From positions 1,761,501-1,825,500 of the forward strand of contig NZ_CP053557.1 of NCBI RefSeq assembly GCF_014524545.1: DNA of 64,000 nt, given 5' to 3'. The position numbers were made by a program, and so were the translations under genes. The stretch comes from Exiguobacterium sp. Helios. Its GTDB lineage: Bacteria; Bacillota; Bacilli; Exiguobacteriales; Exiguobacteriaceae. Under the pieces are notes generated by a model. That model worked only from the letters and a program-made list of their open reading frames with translations, was not told the DNA's origin and made no database searches. Each line of letters begins with the position of its first letter. The stretch's first letter is position 1. Below, one piece after another: positions 1 through 8,436 of this stretch.

Positions 1-120
1 ATTCGTCGTCAAGGTGGAAGTGGATGTGTGCGTGGTTTCTTTCATCAAGAAGTCTCCCTTAGTGGATCGTTGGAACGTAATGGGATTAGTGTACCATCTA
101 CCTCAAAGAGATTTAACTAA
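1..120 (+). CDS. Possible 3' end of a gene cut by the window edge
   Basis: Frame 1 is open from the first base to a TAA at 118-120, giving 39 residues that end in VPSTSKRFN. The composition is protein-like but I do not recognise the family. It is too short to distinguish from chance with certainty. No terminator follows before the convergent lipoprotein gene. Confidence 0.3.
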   Translation: MRRQGGSGCVRGFFHQEVSLSGSLERNGISVPSTSKRFN

Positions 121-177
121 CAAAATCGTAAGGTTCAATGGGACGGTCGTCTCGAACAGAGAAGGATTTCGCACCCA

Positions 178-546
178 TCAGCCTTCCGGAATGGCCGTAT
201 ACCGGTAAGCGGTCGTTCCTTTGAAAACAAACAGCACACCGGTCGCGTCTTCACTCCGGTATAACTTCGTTCCGGATTGCCAGTCTGTCGCCGATTGGTC
301 CGTCAACGGTTGTTTGGCGGTAAGTTGTTTCGTGACAGTCGAAAAGGAAATCACGTTCTTTTTTTTGATTGTCGCATCTTTTCCGTCGAGCCGATACACC
401 CGGTCGTCTGCCCGGATTAAATCAGCTGCCGGATCTTGACGGGCTTCCGTCGCAATCGAATCCGTCGTCGAAGTCGTTATGTCAGTCGTACATCCTGCTG
501 TAAAGAATAGACTGCTCATGACGAACAGTGTGATTCGTTTTTTCAT
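178..546 (-). CDS. Small hypothetical lipoprotein
   Basis: The 122-aa product begins MKKRITLFVMSSLFF and has a lipobox FTAGC around residues 15-19, so it should be lipid-anchored at Cys19 on the outer face of the membrane. The mature part is Thr/Asp-rich and then forms a compact domain with regularly spaced hydrophobic residues (DRVYRLDGKDATIKKK, TKLYRSEDATGVLFVFKG). No family is recognised. It is divergent from the MarR gene at 632, and the shared intergenic region holds a palindrome over a -10 element, so both may be controlled together. Confidence 0.75.
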   Translation of the reverse strand: MKKRITLFVMSSLFFTAGCTTDITTSTTDSIATEARQDPAADLIRADDRVYRLDGKDATIKKKNVISFSTVTKQLTAKQPLTDQSATDWQSGTKLYRSEDATGVLFVFKGTTAYRYTAIPEG

Positions 547-580
547 GTTCTGTCCTCGCTTTCCTGGCTGTTTATTTATG

Positions 581-599
581 TCGTAATTTACGATATAAT
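581..599 (+). promoter_or_regulatory. Palindromic operator over a -10 box upstream of marR-like gene
   Basis: TCGTAA-T-TTACGA (581-593) is a perfect 6-1-6 inverted repeat. It abuts a consensus -10 TATAAT at 594-599, 33 bp before the proposed ATG of the MarR gene. A second TATGTCGATATA motif follows at about 604-615. Position and symmetry suit autorepression by the MarR protein; binding is inferred. Confidence 0.55.
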
Positions 600-631
600 C
601 GGATATGTCGATATAAAAGGGAGTGAACGAG

Positions 632-1042
632 ATGTCAGCGATTCATGAAGACTTTGCCCGGTTGTACTATCATCTGCATCCGAAATGGACGGAAAATTTG
701 TCGCATCAAAGTGTCCGGATCTTGCAAACGATTCAAATGACAGGCGCCATGACAGTGAAGGAGATTGCAGCCCGGTTTAATTTGTCTCCGAATACCGCGT
801 CGGAGCATGTAAAGAAACTAGAAGGGCTTGGGTATGTCGTCAAACAACGGTCATCTGTCGACCAGCGTGTCGTTCAAGTCAGTTTGACGCGTGAAGGACG
901 GACGGCCGTCAAAACGCATACCGAACTCGACGCAAAGCGTGTCGAGCATGTTTTAAAACAATTATCTCCTGCAGAACAACACATGATTCAAACGGCATTT
1001 CAGCTGTTTCGCGAGGCGACCGATGACTGCTTTTCTGATTAA
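632..1042 (+). CDS. MarR-family transcriptional regulator
   Basis: A 136-aa winged-helix protein. A dimerisation helix at residues 5-40 is followed by a helix-turn-helix (MTVKEIAARFNLSPNTASEH) and a wing (VVKQRSSVDQRVVQVSLT). I chose ATG 632 over the upstream GTG 623 because the Shine-Dalgarno AAGGGAG (617-623) overlaps that GTG but sits 8 nt before the ATG. The last 20 nt overlap the DUF3147 gene, so the two are probably translationally coupled. Such regulators respond to small aromatic ligands or oxidants; the ligand is unknown. Confidence 0.88.
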   Translation: MSAIHEDFARLYYHLHPKWTENLSHQSVRILQTIQMTGAMTVKEIAARFNLSPNTASEHVKKLEGLGYVVKQRSSVDQRVVQVSLTREGRTAVKTHTELDAKRVEHVLKQLSPAEQHMIQTAFQLFREATDDCFSD

Positions 1043-1370
1043 GATTCTGACCAGTACCGTCATTATCGGTTTTGTCACGGAATTGGCCCGACGTTCCCCG
1101 ACGTACGGCGGGGTGATTGCGGCCCTGCCGCTCGTCAGTCTGATCAGCCTCATCTTGCTCGTCCGACAGAGTCAATCAAAAATGGAAGTGACGGCGTTTG
1201 TCAAAAGTGTCCTGTACGGCTTGCCGGCGACGTTTCTTCTGTTGCTTGTGTTGTACCTGTTATTGAGCCGGGGCGGATCGCTGATTGTCAGCGTCCTCTG
1301 CGCCGGAGCATGTTGGTGGGTTGTTTGGATGCTGCAGCAACAGCTGATGTTGTTCTGGAGTCGACAATAG
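1023..1370 (+). CDS. DUF3147-family small membrane protein
   Basis: 115 aa with about four hydrophobic helices: residues 4-22, 31-47, 63-83 and 87-107. The TYGGVIAALPLVSLISL segment is typical of DUF3147, a family of unknown function often beside MarR-type regulators. The start lies inside the preceding MarR gene, so it is probably co-transcribed and possibly the regulator's target. The 3' end overlaps the convergent epimerase gene by 83 bp without an intervening terminator. It ends at a TAG stop. Confidence 0.75.
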   Translation: MTAFLIKILTSTVIIGFVTELARRSPTYGGVIAALPLVSLISLILLVRQSQSKMEVTAFVKSVLYGLPATFLLLLVLYLLLSRGGSLIVSVLCAGACWWVVWMLQQQLMLFWSRQ

Positions 1371-2265
1371 CCCCGGATGTCATTCGCGCGGCCGGTAGAG
1401 AAAACAAGGCCAGCAATGCATCCATCGTTTCGTCAAACGATCGAACCGGCTCGTAGCCGAGCGACCTGATTTTGTCCGTTGCATACGTCGGGCGTTCAGC
1501 CGCACGGGCCGGAACCTGATACGGTTTGCTGGAGGCTTCAATCAGGTGCATCCGAAAGTCCGTTTCCGGAATATTGGCATCGACGGCATGGAACACGTCA
1601 CCAGCTTTTCCACGTGTAAGGACGAGGACGACCATCTCGGCAATGTTATCGGCATGGACCCAGTTGACAAGATCAGCCGGGTGGACCCAGGTCACGCGAT
1701 CCGCTTCCTGCATCCGTCTGACTTGCCGGTCCCCCCAGTGCGAATCGTGTTCAGCGCAAATGGCCCCGGGGCGCAGAATCCGGACGTCCAAGCCGCGGGC
1801 GGCATAATCGAGGAGAATCTGTTCCGACCGGATTTTGGTACGGATATAAGGGGCCGGATGATCAACCGCAAGTGGAGACGACTCCGTCATGTGACCATTT
1901 GCCGGTTCGCCATAGACGGATGTCGTCGAGATGTGGAGGACACGTGCTCCTGCATCTAACGCGGCCGTTGCTAAATGAATGACACCTTCAACATTCGACT
2001 GGTGGGCGAGATTTTCATCATCACCGAGATAGGCGGCGCAATGGACGACCCAGTCGATCTGATCCATCGCTTTTTCAAGTGACATTTGATTGGTCAAATC
2101 ACCAAAAACCGGCGTGATCCCGAGTGATTCGAATTCATTGAACCGCTCCGCCTGTCGTATCAATCCCCGGACTTCAAGCGCCTCTGACAATAATCGTTTT
2201 GCGATGCGTAGTCCAAGCGTCCCGGTAACACCGGTGACGAGAATCCGTTTTCCGGACAGTTCCAT
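1288..2265 (-). CDS. NAD-dependent epimerase/dehydratase (extended SDR)
   Basis: 325 aa. An N-terminal Rossmann fold has GVTGTLG (residues 12-18), a conserved HCAAYLGD segment, and the active-site YxxxK seen as YIRTK near residue 139, with an upstream STTSVYGEP Ser/Thr motif. These place it with 3beta-hydroxysteroid dehydrogenase/isomerase-like or nucleotide-sugar epimerases; the substrate is unknown. The Shine-Dalgarno GAGAAGG lies 9 nt before the ATG. The last ~37 residues (MTSGAIVDSRTTSAVAAA and on) look non-globular and are read from the antisense of DUF3147, suggesting a lost original stop codon. Confidence 0.85.
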   Translation of the reverse strand: MELSGKRILVTGVTGTLGLRIAKRLLSEALEVRGLIRQAERFNEFESLGITPVFGDLTNQMSLEKAMDQIDWVVHCAAYLGDDENLAHQSNVEGVIHLATAALDAGARVLHISTTSVYGEPANGHMTESSPLAVDHPAPYIRTKIRSEQILLDYAARGLDVRILRPGAICAEHDSHWGDRQVRRMQEADRVTWVHPADLVNWVHADNIAEMVVLVLTRGKAGDVFHAVDANIPETDFRMHLIEASSKPYQVPARAAERPTYATDKIRSLGYEPVRSFDETMDALLALFSLPAARMTSGAIVDSRTTSAVAAASKQPTNMLRRRGR

Positions 2266-2286
2266 CTGTTCAACCTTCTCTCTGGA

Positions 2287-2580
2287 TTATTTGACCCGCT
2301 CAATCGTTGCGAGGAGCGGTTTTTTGTCGTTTCGGTATTCAAAGCGGATAACATCACCCTTTTGGAGAACGGATAATTGATTCGTCCGCCCATCAATTTT
2401 CGTCTCGCCGTCCAGCGTGACTTCGGTCAAGGCATACTGTTCCTCCGGATTTTGCTCATCCGGACCGAGCGAAAGCTGATTGCCGTTCATCTCTTCGATA
2501 ACGTATGCCTGATCGGAACAACCGGATAAAATGGCTACGATAAATAGACTCAACAGCATCAGCCAAATGGTTCGACGCAT
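2287..2580 (-). CDS. Small lipoprotein, possibly DUF3221-like
   Basis: 97 aa with a signal peptide and lipobox LSGC (Cys21). The mature part (AYVIEEMNGNQLSLG, then VTLDGETKIDGR and a final LATIERVK) reads like a small OB-type beta barrel as in the YobA/DUF3221 lipoproteins; that match is by eye. It lies upstream of, and codirectional with, the epimerase gene with a 21-bp gap, so the two may form an operon. Confidence 0.7.
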   Translation of the reverse strand: MRRTIWLMLLSLFIVAILSGCSDQAYVIEEMNGNQLSLGPDEQNPEEQYALTEVTLDGETKIDGRTNQLSVLQKGDVIRFEYRNDKKPLLATIERVK

Positions 2581-2729
2581 GTTTCCACCACACTTTCATT
2601 GGTAGGATTCAGAGATTAATTGGTTATGTTCATTGTAGGGATAGGAAACGAAATGCGAAAGTGAAATATGGATGGATTTAGTCAATTTGATAAAAAGGAT
2701 GGTAATATTAAGAAAAAAGGAGGGGCTTC

Positions 2730-3377
2730 ATGAATACTTTTGCTAAAAAAGTACTAATCCTTTTCGGCGTCATAATCGTGATGTCCGGTCTGGTGATTTT
2801 CCTGTATGTCCAGTCGATGGAACCGGACCAACCGGAAGCGGATCGTGTCGTACGCGAGACAAAATCGTATATCACAAAACACTTCAAACAGGCAGAGCTG
2901 GAAGGCGTCTTTTACGACGCTGCGGGAAAATACTCTGATTTTGATTATGCCGTACAATTACAGGATCCAAAAACTGATACGGAATTTTTTGTCTACATCG
3001 ATCAGCAGACAAAGCAGGTTACGGATACCTATTTGTCTGAACAGTGGTCGCAAAAACTGACGGAACAGATCCGTCCGCTTGTCGAAAATATCTTCGGTTC
3101 AGGGACAGCTTACAGGGCCGTCTATTATCCGGACGATGTTCAGCAGTTGAAGTTGGAGCCGACATCGTCAAGTGAGTATCAGAAAGCTAAAATTCCGCCA
3201 TTCATTACGATTACACTGCAACGGGACCGGTTACCGACGGAAGAAAAAAATCTGACACGGCTGGCAACGGCTATAAAGAAAGAGAAATTACTCCGGCACG
3301 GAAATCTGACCACGGAATACATCAATGAAAAAGGTGTTCTGCGGGAAGATGAAATCGGATTTAATACGTACTTTTAA
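2730..3377 (+). CDS. Membrane-anchored extracytoplasmic protein, unknown function
   Basis: 215 aa with one N-terminal hydrophobic helix (residues 7-28) and no lipobox, then a charged soluble domain of about 185 residues. A good ribosome site (AAAAAAGGAGG) precedes the ATG. The domain is rich in Tyr, Asp and Gln (FFVYIDQQTKQVTDTYLSEQ) and resembles the many secreted Bacillales proteins of unknown role. A monocistronic arrangement is suggested by the strong terminator immediately after the gene. Confidence 0.7.
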   Translation: MNTFAKKVLILFGVIIVMSGLVIFLYVQSMEPDQPEADRVVRETKSYITKHFKQAELEGVFYDAAGKYSDFDYAVQLQDPKTDTEFFVYIDQQTKQVTDTYLSEQWSQKLTEQIRPLVENIFGSGTAYRAVYYPDDVQQLKLEPTSSSEYQKAKIPPFITITLQRDRLPTEEKNLTRLATAIKKEKLLRHGNLTTEYINEKGVLREDEIGFNTYF

Positions 3378-3380
3378 CAA

Positions 3381-3418
3381 AAGAGCGGACCGCCTGACAC
3401 GACAGGTGGTCCGCTCTT
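3381..3418 (+). terminator. Intrinsic terminator, possibly bidirectional
   Basis: AAGAGCGGACC and GGTCCGCTCTT form a long stem, with further CTG/CAG pairing around a short loop. It separates the 2730 gene from the convergent 3421 gene. The downstream T-run is weak on this strand. Confidence 0.75.
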
Positions 3419-3420
3419 GT

Positions 3421-3909
3421 TCAGTTTCCAGTTACCATGCTTTGAAGGTAAACGATTCCCATGAACAAAATCCAGACACCAATCGGAATTTCTAGACTCA
3501 TCAAGGCTTGCGTCAGCCGGTACGAAGCCCGTTTGTTTTGTAAGTAACGATCCGTCACGAAAAACAGGAATGCTGCAGCTAAGCTGAGGATACCGGCGTA
3601 AGGATTCAGGAGCAGGAAAAACCCGGCTCCGAATGCCAGGTGCAGCACACCCGACACAATGAATTCAGCTTTTTGATGTTTAGTGATCCGTCGGCTGATG
3701 ATCTCACTGAGCAGTGAAGTAATCCCGCCGTAAATCAGGATGAACGGAAAACTGTACATCAGGTAGGCTGGAATGCTGATTAAAACACTTGAAAGATACT
3801 GCCAAATTGAGTTGTCAGGTAAGCTAGTCGGACCCGGAACAAACAGACCGAACAAAATGGCGAAGATAGGGCCGGAGATGGAAGCCGCGATTATTTTCCG
3901 GTAAATCAT
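3421..3909 (-). CDS. Hypothetical four-to-five TM membrane protein
   Basis: The reading frame extends far upstream, but the real start is ATG at 3909, where it overlaps the MFS stop codon as ATGA. This gives 162 aa. Hydrophobic helices occur near residues 5-23, 35-58, 85-125 (two helices) and 140-158. I do not recognise a family. Tight coupling to the MFS gene suggests an accessory membrane partner or a second effector of the same response. Confidence 0.7.
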   Translation of the reverse strand: MIYRKIIAASISGPIFAILFGLFVPGPTSLPDNSIWQYLSSVLISIPAYLMYSFPFILIYGGITSLLSEIISRRITKHQKAEFIVSGVLHLAFGAGFFLLLNPYAGILSLAAAFLFFVTDRYLQNKRASYRLTQALMSLEIPIGVWILFMGIVYLQSMVTGN

Positions 3910-5132
3910 ACGATGTGTCTCCCTTCTTGCTCTTGTACATGTTTCGCTTCCCGTACCGGAAACAACAGACCTACTCCGATAATCAGAGCACATCCGATAA
4001 AGATGGCCGGTAATCCGAGGGTCGCGACAAATGACATTGTTCCGAGAATGATTAAGTCGAACGCGGAATCGACGAGATTGAGCAGTGAGAGTGTCGTCGC
4101 CCGGCTGCCGGACGGGATGTGTTCGTTGATTATGCCGGAATAGAGCGGCTGGCGGATCGACCGGATCATTCGAAGGACAAAAAAGAGCACTAAGGCAATC
4201 CATAAACTGTCAAACAGGAAACTTGTCAGCGTAACGGCAAGCAGTGTCACGATTCCGGACAGTTGCATCAGCGTCGTTCGTTTAAACCGGAGGAGAAGCC
4301 ACGCGAGATGACGAGTGATCAGCATGCTGAGTAGAGCGGCGCTTGCGTACAAAACACCGAGCCATGCAACTGGAAGTCCGGCTCCCGTCACATACGGTTG
4401 CTCAAACTTTCCGAAAATGACGACAGATGGAATCAACACAATCGTGAAGTTGAGAAAAACTTTAATCAGATCCGGTGATCGGCGGATGATCTGCCAACCA
4501 TTTTTGACATGGGTATACGGGTTGTCCCGGAACTGATCAAACGATTTAGGATTGATCAGACTGAAAATCAACAAGAATTCGATGATTTTGAAGAGAATTC
4601 CAATGAGGATCAGAAATTGGAACTGGCTTTCCGCCAAATCGCGGACGAGATAGGCGCCGATCAGGCTGGTAAAAATCGTGACGAAAAACATAACGGACGA
4701 GATCTTTGCCATGACCTGACTCATCGTCTTTTCCTGTCCACTTTCCTTTAATGATTCATAAATCAAGGCATCGTCTGAACCGGAAAAGAAGGATGTTGAT
4801 AATCCCCACAGCAGTCCCTGAATGGAAAACCACCAAAGGTCATCCGCAATCAGCAAGAGACTGGTTGAGAAAATACTGATCAAGCTGCCGGTTAAAAACG
4901 ACGCTTTTGGTCCGAAGCGGTCGGCAAAGGCACCGGTCGGGATTTCCGATACTAATGTGGCGGCACAATACATGAAGAGGATGATCAGAATGTCAGATGC
5001 CGATAAGCCGCGATGAAAATAAAACAAGGTGATGACCGGATCCAGAAGATTGATCGTGCCGAACAAAGTAATGAAATAAAAGACACGGACATTATGGGTA
5101 GCTAAATTATGATGATTTCGTTTGATAAACAT
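3906..5132 (-). CDS. MFS transporter
   Basis: 408 aa with 12 predicted helices. The loop-2 signature appears as GAFADRFGPK (around residue 70), after LVSEIPTG, which is typical of drug/proton antiporters of the major facilitator family. It is the first gene of a two-gene unit with the 3421 membrane protein. The substrate cannot be read from sequence; efflux is more likely than uptake because no catabolic genes are adjacent. Confidence 0.85.
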   Translation of the reverse strand: MFIKRNHHNLATHNVRVFYFITLFGTINLLDPVITLFYFHRGLSASDILIILFMYCAATLVSEIPTGAFADRFGPKASFLTGSLISIFSTSLLLIADDLWWFSIQGLLWGLSTSFFSGSDDALIYESLKESGQEKTMSQVMAKISSVMFFVTIFTSLIGAYLVRDLAESQFQFLILIGILFKIIEFLLIFSLINPKSFDQFRDNPYTHVKNGWQIIRRSPDLIKVFLNFTIVLIPSVVIFGKFEQPYVTGAGLPVAWLGVLYASAALLSMLITRHLAWLLLRFKRTTLMQLSGIVTLLAVTLTSFLFDSLWIALVLFFVLRMIRSIRQPLYSGIINEHIPSGSRATTLSLLNLVDSAFDLIILGTMSFVATLGLPAIFIGCALIIGVGLLFPVREAKHVQEQEGRHIV

Positions 5133-5246
5133 GCTGTTTCCTAACTTGACCTGTAGTGATGAATCGGTGATAAACTGTATCTTATATGATTATAATGATG
5201 AAATATGGAATTTGAAAGTAATAATTAGGGGGTTAGGAGGGGTGAT

Positions 5247-5759
5247 ATGAAAATTCAGTTGAAGGCCTGTACGGCACTGGACGCAGAAGAGTTATATGTA
5301 TTTGAACTCGAGAACCGTCTGTATTTCGAACAGTCGATTCCGTCGCGAGGCGAAGACTATTACCTGCCTGAGATTTTTAAGCAACGGCATGCGTCACTCT
5401 TACAGGAACAGCGAGATGGCACTTCGTTCTTTTACCTGATTAAAGATGAAGGCGGAGAAATTATGGGTCGCATCAATCTCGTCAATCGGGATGTAACTAC
5501 TAAACGGGCAGAACTTGGGTACCGGATCGGACAGAATCATACGGGAAAGGGGATTGCCAAAGAGGCCGTCCGGCTGTTGATTGGACAATGTCGGAAACTT
5601 GATATTAAGGAAATTCAAGCAAAAACGACGGACGGAAACATCGCTTCTCGAAAAATCCTGACAGGTAACGGATTCCAACAAGAAAGCAAAGCAGTAGAAG
5701 TCGAACTGAACGGTCAACGGATGATGCTCATTCAGTTCAAACGGACGATGCTCGACTGA
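5247..5759 (+). CDS. GNAT acetyltransferase, RimJ/RimL-like
   Basis: 170 aa. The acetyl-CoA binding motif A appears as ELGYRIGQNHTGKGIAKEAV (residues 88-107), followed by motif B with NIASRKILTGNGFQ. An N-terminal EELYVFELENRLYFEQ segment is typical of RimJ/RimL-type N-acetyltransferases acting on protein N-termini or small amines. The ribosome site is GTTAGGAGGGG. The gene is monocistronic and ends in a bidirectional terminator. Confidence 0.85.
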   Translation: MKIQLKACTALDAEELYVFELENRLYFEQSIPSRGEDYYLPEIFKQRHASLLQEQRDGTSFFYLIKDEGGEIMGRINLVNRDVTTKRAELGYRIGQNHTGKGIAKEAVRLLIGQCRKLDIKEIQAKTTDGNIASRKILTGNGFQQESKAVEVELNGQRMMLIQFKRTMLD

Positions 5760-5763
5760 CGTC

Positions 5764-5803
5764 AAAAATGACTCCGGTAGTTTTAACCACGAGTCATTTT
5801 TTT
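5764..5803. terminator. Bidirectional intrinsic terminator
   Basis: AAAAATGACTC and GAGTCATTTTTTT flank a 16-nt loop between convergent genes. The right arm contains the stop codon of the minus-strand gene at 5794, so the stem serves both strands. Confidence 0.8.
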
Positions 5804-6225
5804 AGGAGTGTTGTCCGTTTTTTTAGAATCCTTTGCGAAATCCAAAAATACAGAATCGCGGATGCACAAAAAAGCATAAGAAGAGATAACAGGCCAGACA
5901 GCTCACTTGAGCGAATAGCTCCATCATGAAGCAGTAAAAGAAGGACCAAGCCGATTAGAATGCCGGATACACCATATAGCAAAGGGACAGCCTTCCGGCG
6001 CGTAGGAAAGATTGAAATGAATCGTTTGTTCAGCCAGTCGACGAGGATTCCTGAAAAGAAGATGACCGGAAACGAATAGATCGTGTAAATGACGAAAAGA
6101 TCGAAAGATGAGAAATAGACGTCATCTCCTAAATCTTCGAAAAATGCATAAACGGATAAAACCAACGTCAATAGACCGGAAGTGGCGATTGCGGTCAGAG
6201 CGGCCGCGAAAAATTTGTTCAACAT
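5794..6225 (-). CDS. Small four-TM membrane protein (paralogue of the broken 6219 gene)
   Basis: 143 aa with helices near residues 5-27, 44-63, 77-97 and 109-131. It has the same length and layout as the reconstructed neighbour at 6219-6657: MLNKFFAAALTAIATSGLL here versus MLRSIIAGIFTSVLISGVL there, and FPVIFFSGILVDWL versus LPIILISGFLTDVL. A local tandem duplication probably produced the pair. Function is unknown; both precede (in transcription follow) the XRE/DUF3169 pair. Confidence 0.7.
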   Translation of the reverse strand: MLNKFFAAALTAIATSGLLTLVLSVYAFFEDLGDDVYFSSFDLFVIYTIYSFPVIFFSGILVDWLNKRFISIFPTRRKAVPLLYGVSGILIGLVLLLLLHDGAIRSSELSGLLSLLMLFCASAILYFWISQRILKKRTTLLKK

Positions 6226-6657
6226 ACAGGAGTCTCCTTTTTATGAACACGCCGGAAGGCTCGTTCAATCAGCTGATTTACGAGATAGTAGAGCAGGGCG
6301 GAACCTCCGGCAATCGCAAGGGAAACCTGAACATCGAAATCATCTTTTGAAAGTGTCAGAATCAAAAGCATTCCAATCAAGACGCCGGACAGTCCATACA
6401 AAACAGCCAGCATGAAAAATCGTACCCGGGTGGAAAGATGTATTAATCTGTTTCTGATTAATACATCCGTCAAAAAACCGGAAATTAAAATAATTGGCAG
6501 GACATAAATCAAATAAAGAATGAAGAATGAAGACGCCGCTTGATGAAATATATATCGTGTCACGGGCTCGTTCCGACACGGGTGTGTAGTACCAGCAGGT
6601 TAAAACGCCGGAAATCAAAACGGAGGTGAATATACCGGCAATAATGCTTCGAAGCAT
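6219..6657 (-). pseudogene. Four-TM membrane protein, frameshifted by a 7-bp tandem duplication
   Basis: Two overlapping frames carry the two halves of one protein. The first half starts at ATG 6657 (MLRSIIAGIF) and the second ends at 6219. At 6518-6531 (plus strand) GAATGAA is repeated exactly twice. Removing one 7-nt copy restores one open frame of 432 nt, or 143 aa, precisely the length of the adjacent paralogue at 5794-6225, and joins IYISSSGVF to ILYLIYVLPII in register with it. The lesion is therefore a slippage-type insertion. It could revert by loss of one copy. Confidence 0.85.
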
Positions 6658-6674
6658 GCTGATTTCTCCTGTTC

Positions 6675-7370
6675 TTAACGATTACGAATCGTCAGATAGT
6701 ATTTTGCGTTACTGACAATCAAGATGAACGTGATGACAAAAATACTGAATAACTGAGAGCTCGACGTCGACAGCGAGTAGAAGAGCAATAATATGATTCC
6801 GACAATCAGCATCATATTAACAAGCGAATGTGTTTTATACAGACCTTCGAGCATGACATGTTTTTCCCCGTCATCTGATGCTGCGAGGAGCTTCTTTGCA
6901 TAATCGCTCTCGCTGATGTCAGGAAGATTCCGTTCCGGGTACATCTGTTGGACCAACGTTTGAAAACGAAGAGAACCGAGAAGTCCGACAATCATGAAAA
7001 GAAAGCCGATTATCACAAGCGGAAGCTGCTGATCGAGCACTAAATTCAGACTGACGAGAACAAGGCTGAGTGGAAGGATTACGTTTAAGCTCAGCGTGCC
7101 ATCGCTGAACCAGCGATACATCTGTTGATCGGCCAAGTCTTCAGCGTCTCCTGTCAACGGCTGATTCAAAAGCCGATGGATTTGCCGGTAACGAATAAAC
7201 GAAAACAGAAGCAATCCTGTCAGGACAATCAGCAAGCATCCATTCACCCACACGCTGTACTCTGAAAAGGCGACTCCTTCAAGCGGACTGCTTAAAATCC
7301 AATACATCAAGAAAAATCCAATGGCACCGCCGACAAGCATCCGTAACGTTGATTGCAGATTTTTGTTCAC
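6675..7370 (-). CDS. DUF3169-family membrane protein
   Basis: 231 aa with about six helices: residues 9-27, 40-58, 98-114, 118-136, 187-202 and 208-224, with a soluble mid-region (PERNLPDISESDYAKKLLAA). This matches DUF3169, a membrane family usually encoded right after a small XRE regulator, as here: the start overlaps the XRE gene by 4 nt. The function of the family is not established. The regulator plus membrane protein may form a stress-sensing pair. Confidence 0.75.
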   Translation of the reverse strand: MNKNLQSTLRMLVGGAIGFFLMYWILSSPLEGVAFSEYSVWVNGCLLIVLTGLLLFSFIRYRQIHRLLNQPLTGDAEDLADQQMYRWFSDGTLSLNVILPLSLVLVSLNLVLDQQLPLVIIGFLFMIVGLLGSLRFQTLVQQMYPERNLPDISESDYAKKLLAASDDGEKHVMLEGLYKTHSLVNMMLIVGIILLLFYSLSTSSSQLFSIFVITFILIVSNAKYYLTIRNR

Positions 7371-7582
7371 AGTAACTCCTCCTCGTCGAATTGAAATATA
7401 TCCTCGATTGTTGTCTCAAAGACGCGGGCAATTTTAGTGGCAATCAGAAGCGACGGCATGAACTCCTCCCGCTCAATCAAACTGACCGTCTGGCGTGAAA
7501 TATTGGCGCGTTTTGCCAGTTCGGTCTGATTCCATCCGTGGCGTGCCCGCAATTCCTTTACTTTTGACTTCATGTTCTTCAC
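7367..7582 (-). CDS. XRE-family (YgzD-like) small HTH regulator
   Basis: 71 aa, almost entirely a Cro/CI-type helix-turn-helix: WNQTELAKRANISRQTVSLI (residues 17-36), then the helix EEFMPSLLIATKIARVFE and an acidic C-terminus. Such stand-alone proteins bind DNA as dimers and usually repress their own operon. It is translationally coupled to the DUF3169 gene by an ATGA overlap. Confidence 0.85.
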   Translation of the reverse strand: MKNMKSKVKELRARHGWNQTELAKRANISRQTVSLIEREEFMPSLLIATKIARVFETTIEDIFQFDEEELL

Positions 7583-7810
7583 CTCACTTGAAGTGTAAAT
7601 GATGGTAGTCTAAATGACAATGATAATAGTCAAAATGATTAAGTTAATTGTCATCAAAACTAAGGTGCGTATTAAATTTATACGAGGAATAAACTATAGT
7701 GGCAGGGAGAGAAACATATTTCGTTCCTATAAAATAATCTTTAAAGAAACAGATGGAAAAAATCCGATTCTTCAAAGATAGAATGTAGATACATGTATCC
7801 GGATGATCGA
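7583..7810. other. Intergenic region with a repeated CATTT/GACTA pattern
   Basis: No gene is seen. Next to the XRE start, the minus strand contains TTGACTATTATCATTG and further GTCATTTAGACTA-type near-repeats (about 7590-7640), which may form the promoter and operator of the XRE unit. The remainder to 7810 is AT-rich, without a clear hairpin or ORF. Confidence 0.4.
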
Positions 7811-8335
7811 TTATGTAGGTATTGAGGGAAATGCTACATATTCTTTTACTCCTAGGTCATAATATTGTTTTTGATAATGGATCATCGTCGCTTTGGCGTT
7901 CAGCGGTTTACGGGCGCCAGTTTCGACGTAGCCCATCTTTTCGTACAACTGGCACGTCTTCGTCTCTTCGAGCAGACTGGACAGTTCCCATGTCTCAGCC
8001 TGCGGATAACGGACTTCCGCAAGCAGCATGGCTTTTTTGGCAAATCCTTTGCCTTGTGCATCCGGGGCCAGAAATAGCGGACTGATCCGGAAGTGAACGT
8101 CTTCTTTCCAACGAATACAGATTGCGCCGACGAGCTGTCCGTCCGCGATGATCTTTAAGAAACAGCTCGCTGGATGATGAATTCGCGTATAGACCCGGTC
8201 AATCGTTTCATTGGCCGGATTGGTATCATAATCTTGATACTTCTCAAGCAAGGGACTGAAGGCTGCGACTTGCAACTTCCATAAAGCGTCGGCATCGTTA
8301 TCGATTGCCGGTTCCAAGTGAATCATCGTATCCAT
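7811..8335 (-). CDS. GNAT acetyltransferase
   Basis: 174 aa. Motif A reads ISPLFLAPDAQGKGFAKKAM (residues 83-102), followed by WELSSLLEETKTCQLYEKMGYVETG as the motif-B/C helix. The N-terminus EPAIDNDADALWKLQVAAF is typical of GNATs acting on small molecules. It is monocistronic and divergent from the Nudix gene. The acceptor substrate is unknown. Confidence 0.85.
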   Translation of the reverse strand: MDTMIHLEPAIDNDADALWKLQVAAFSPLLEKYQDYDTNPANETIDRVYTRIHHPASCFLKIIADGQLVGAICIRWKEDVHFRISPLFLAPDAQGKGFAKKAMLLAEVRYPQAETWELSSLLEETKTCQLYEKMGYVETGARKPLNAKATMIHYQKQYYDLGVKEYVAFPSIPT

Positions 8336-8436
8336 CCTTCCTATTTGTCCGGGATGGAATTATTTTACCATAAGGTCATTCGCATGGAATTATTTTTCCT
8401 TTTTTAGAGAAGACTGTCCCTGCCTGAAAAAGACTA

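Noticed and set aside
14-208. 64-codon plus-strand frame at the window start
   Set aside because: No ribosome site, overlaps the convergent lipoprotein end, and lacks protein-like composition; the frame-1 partial ORF ending at 120 is a better candidate.
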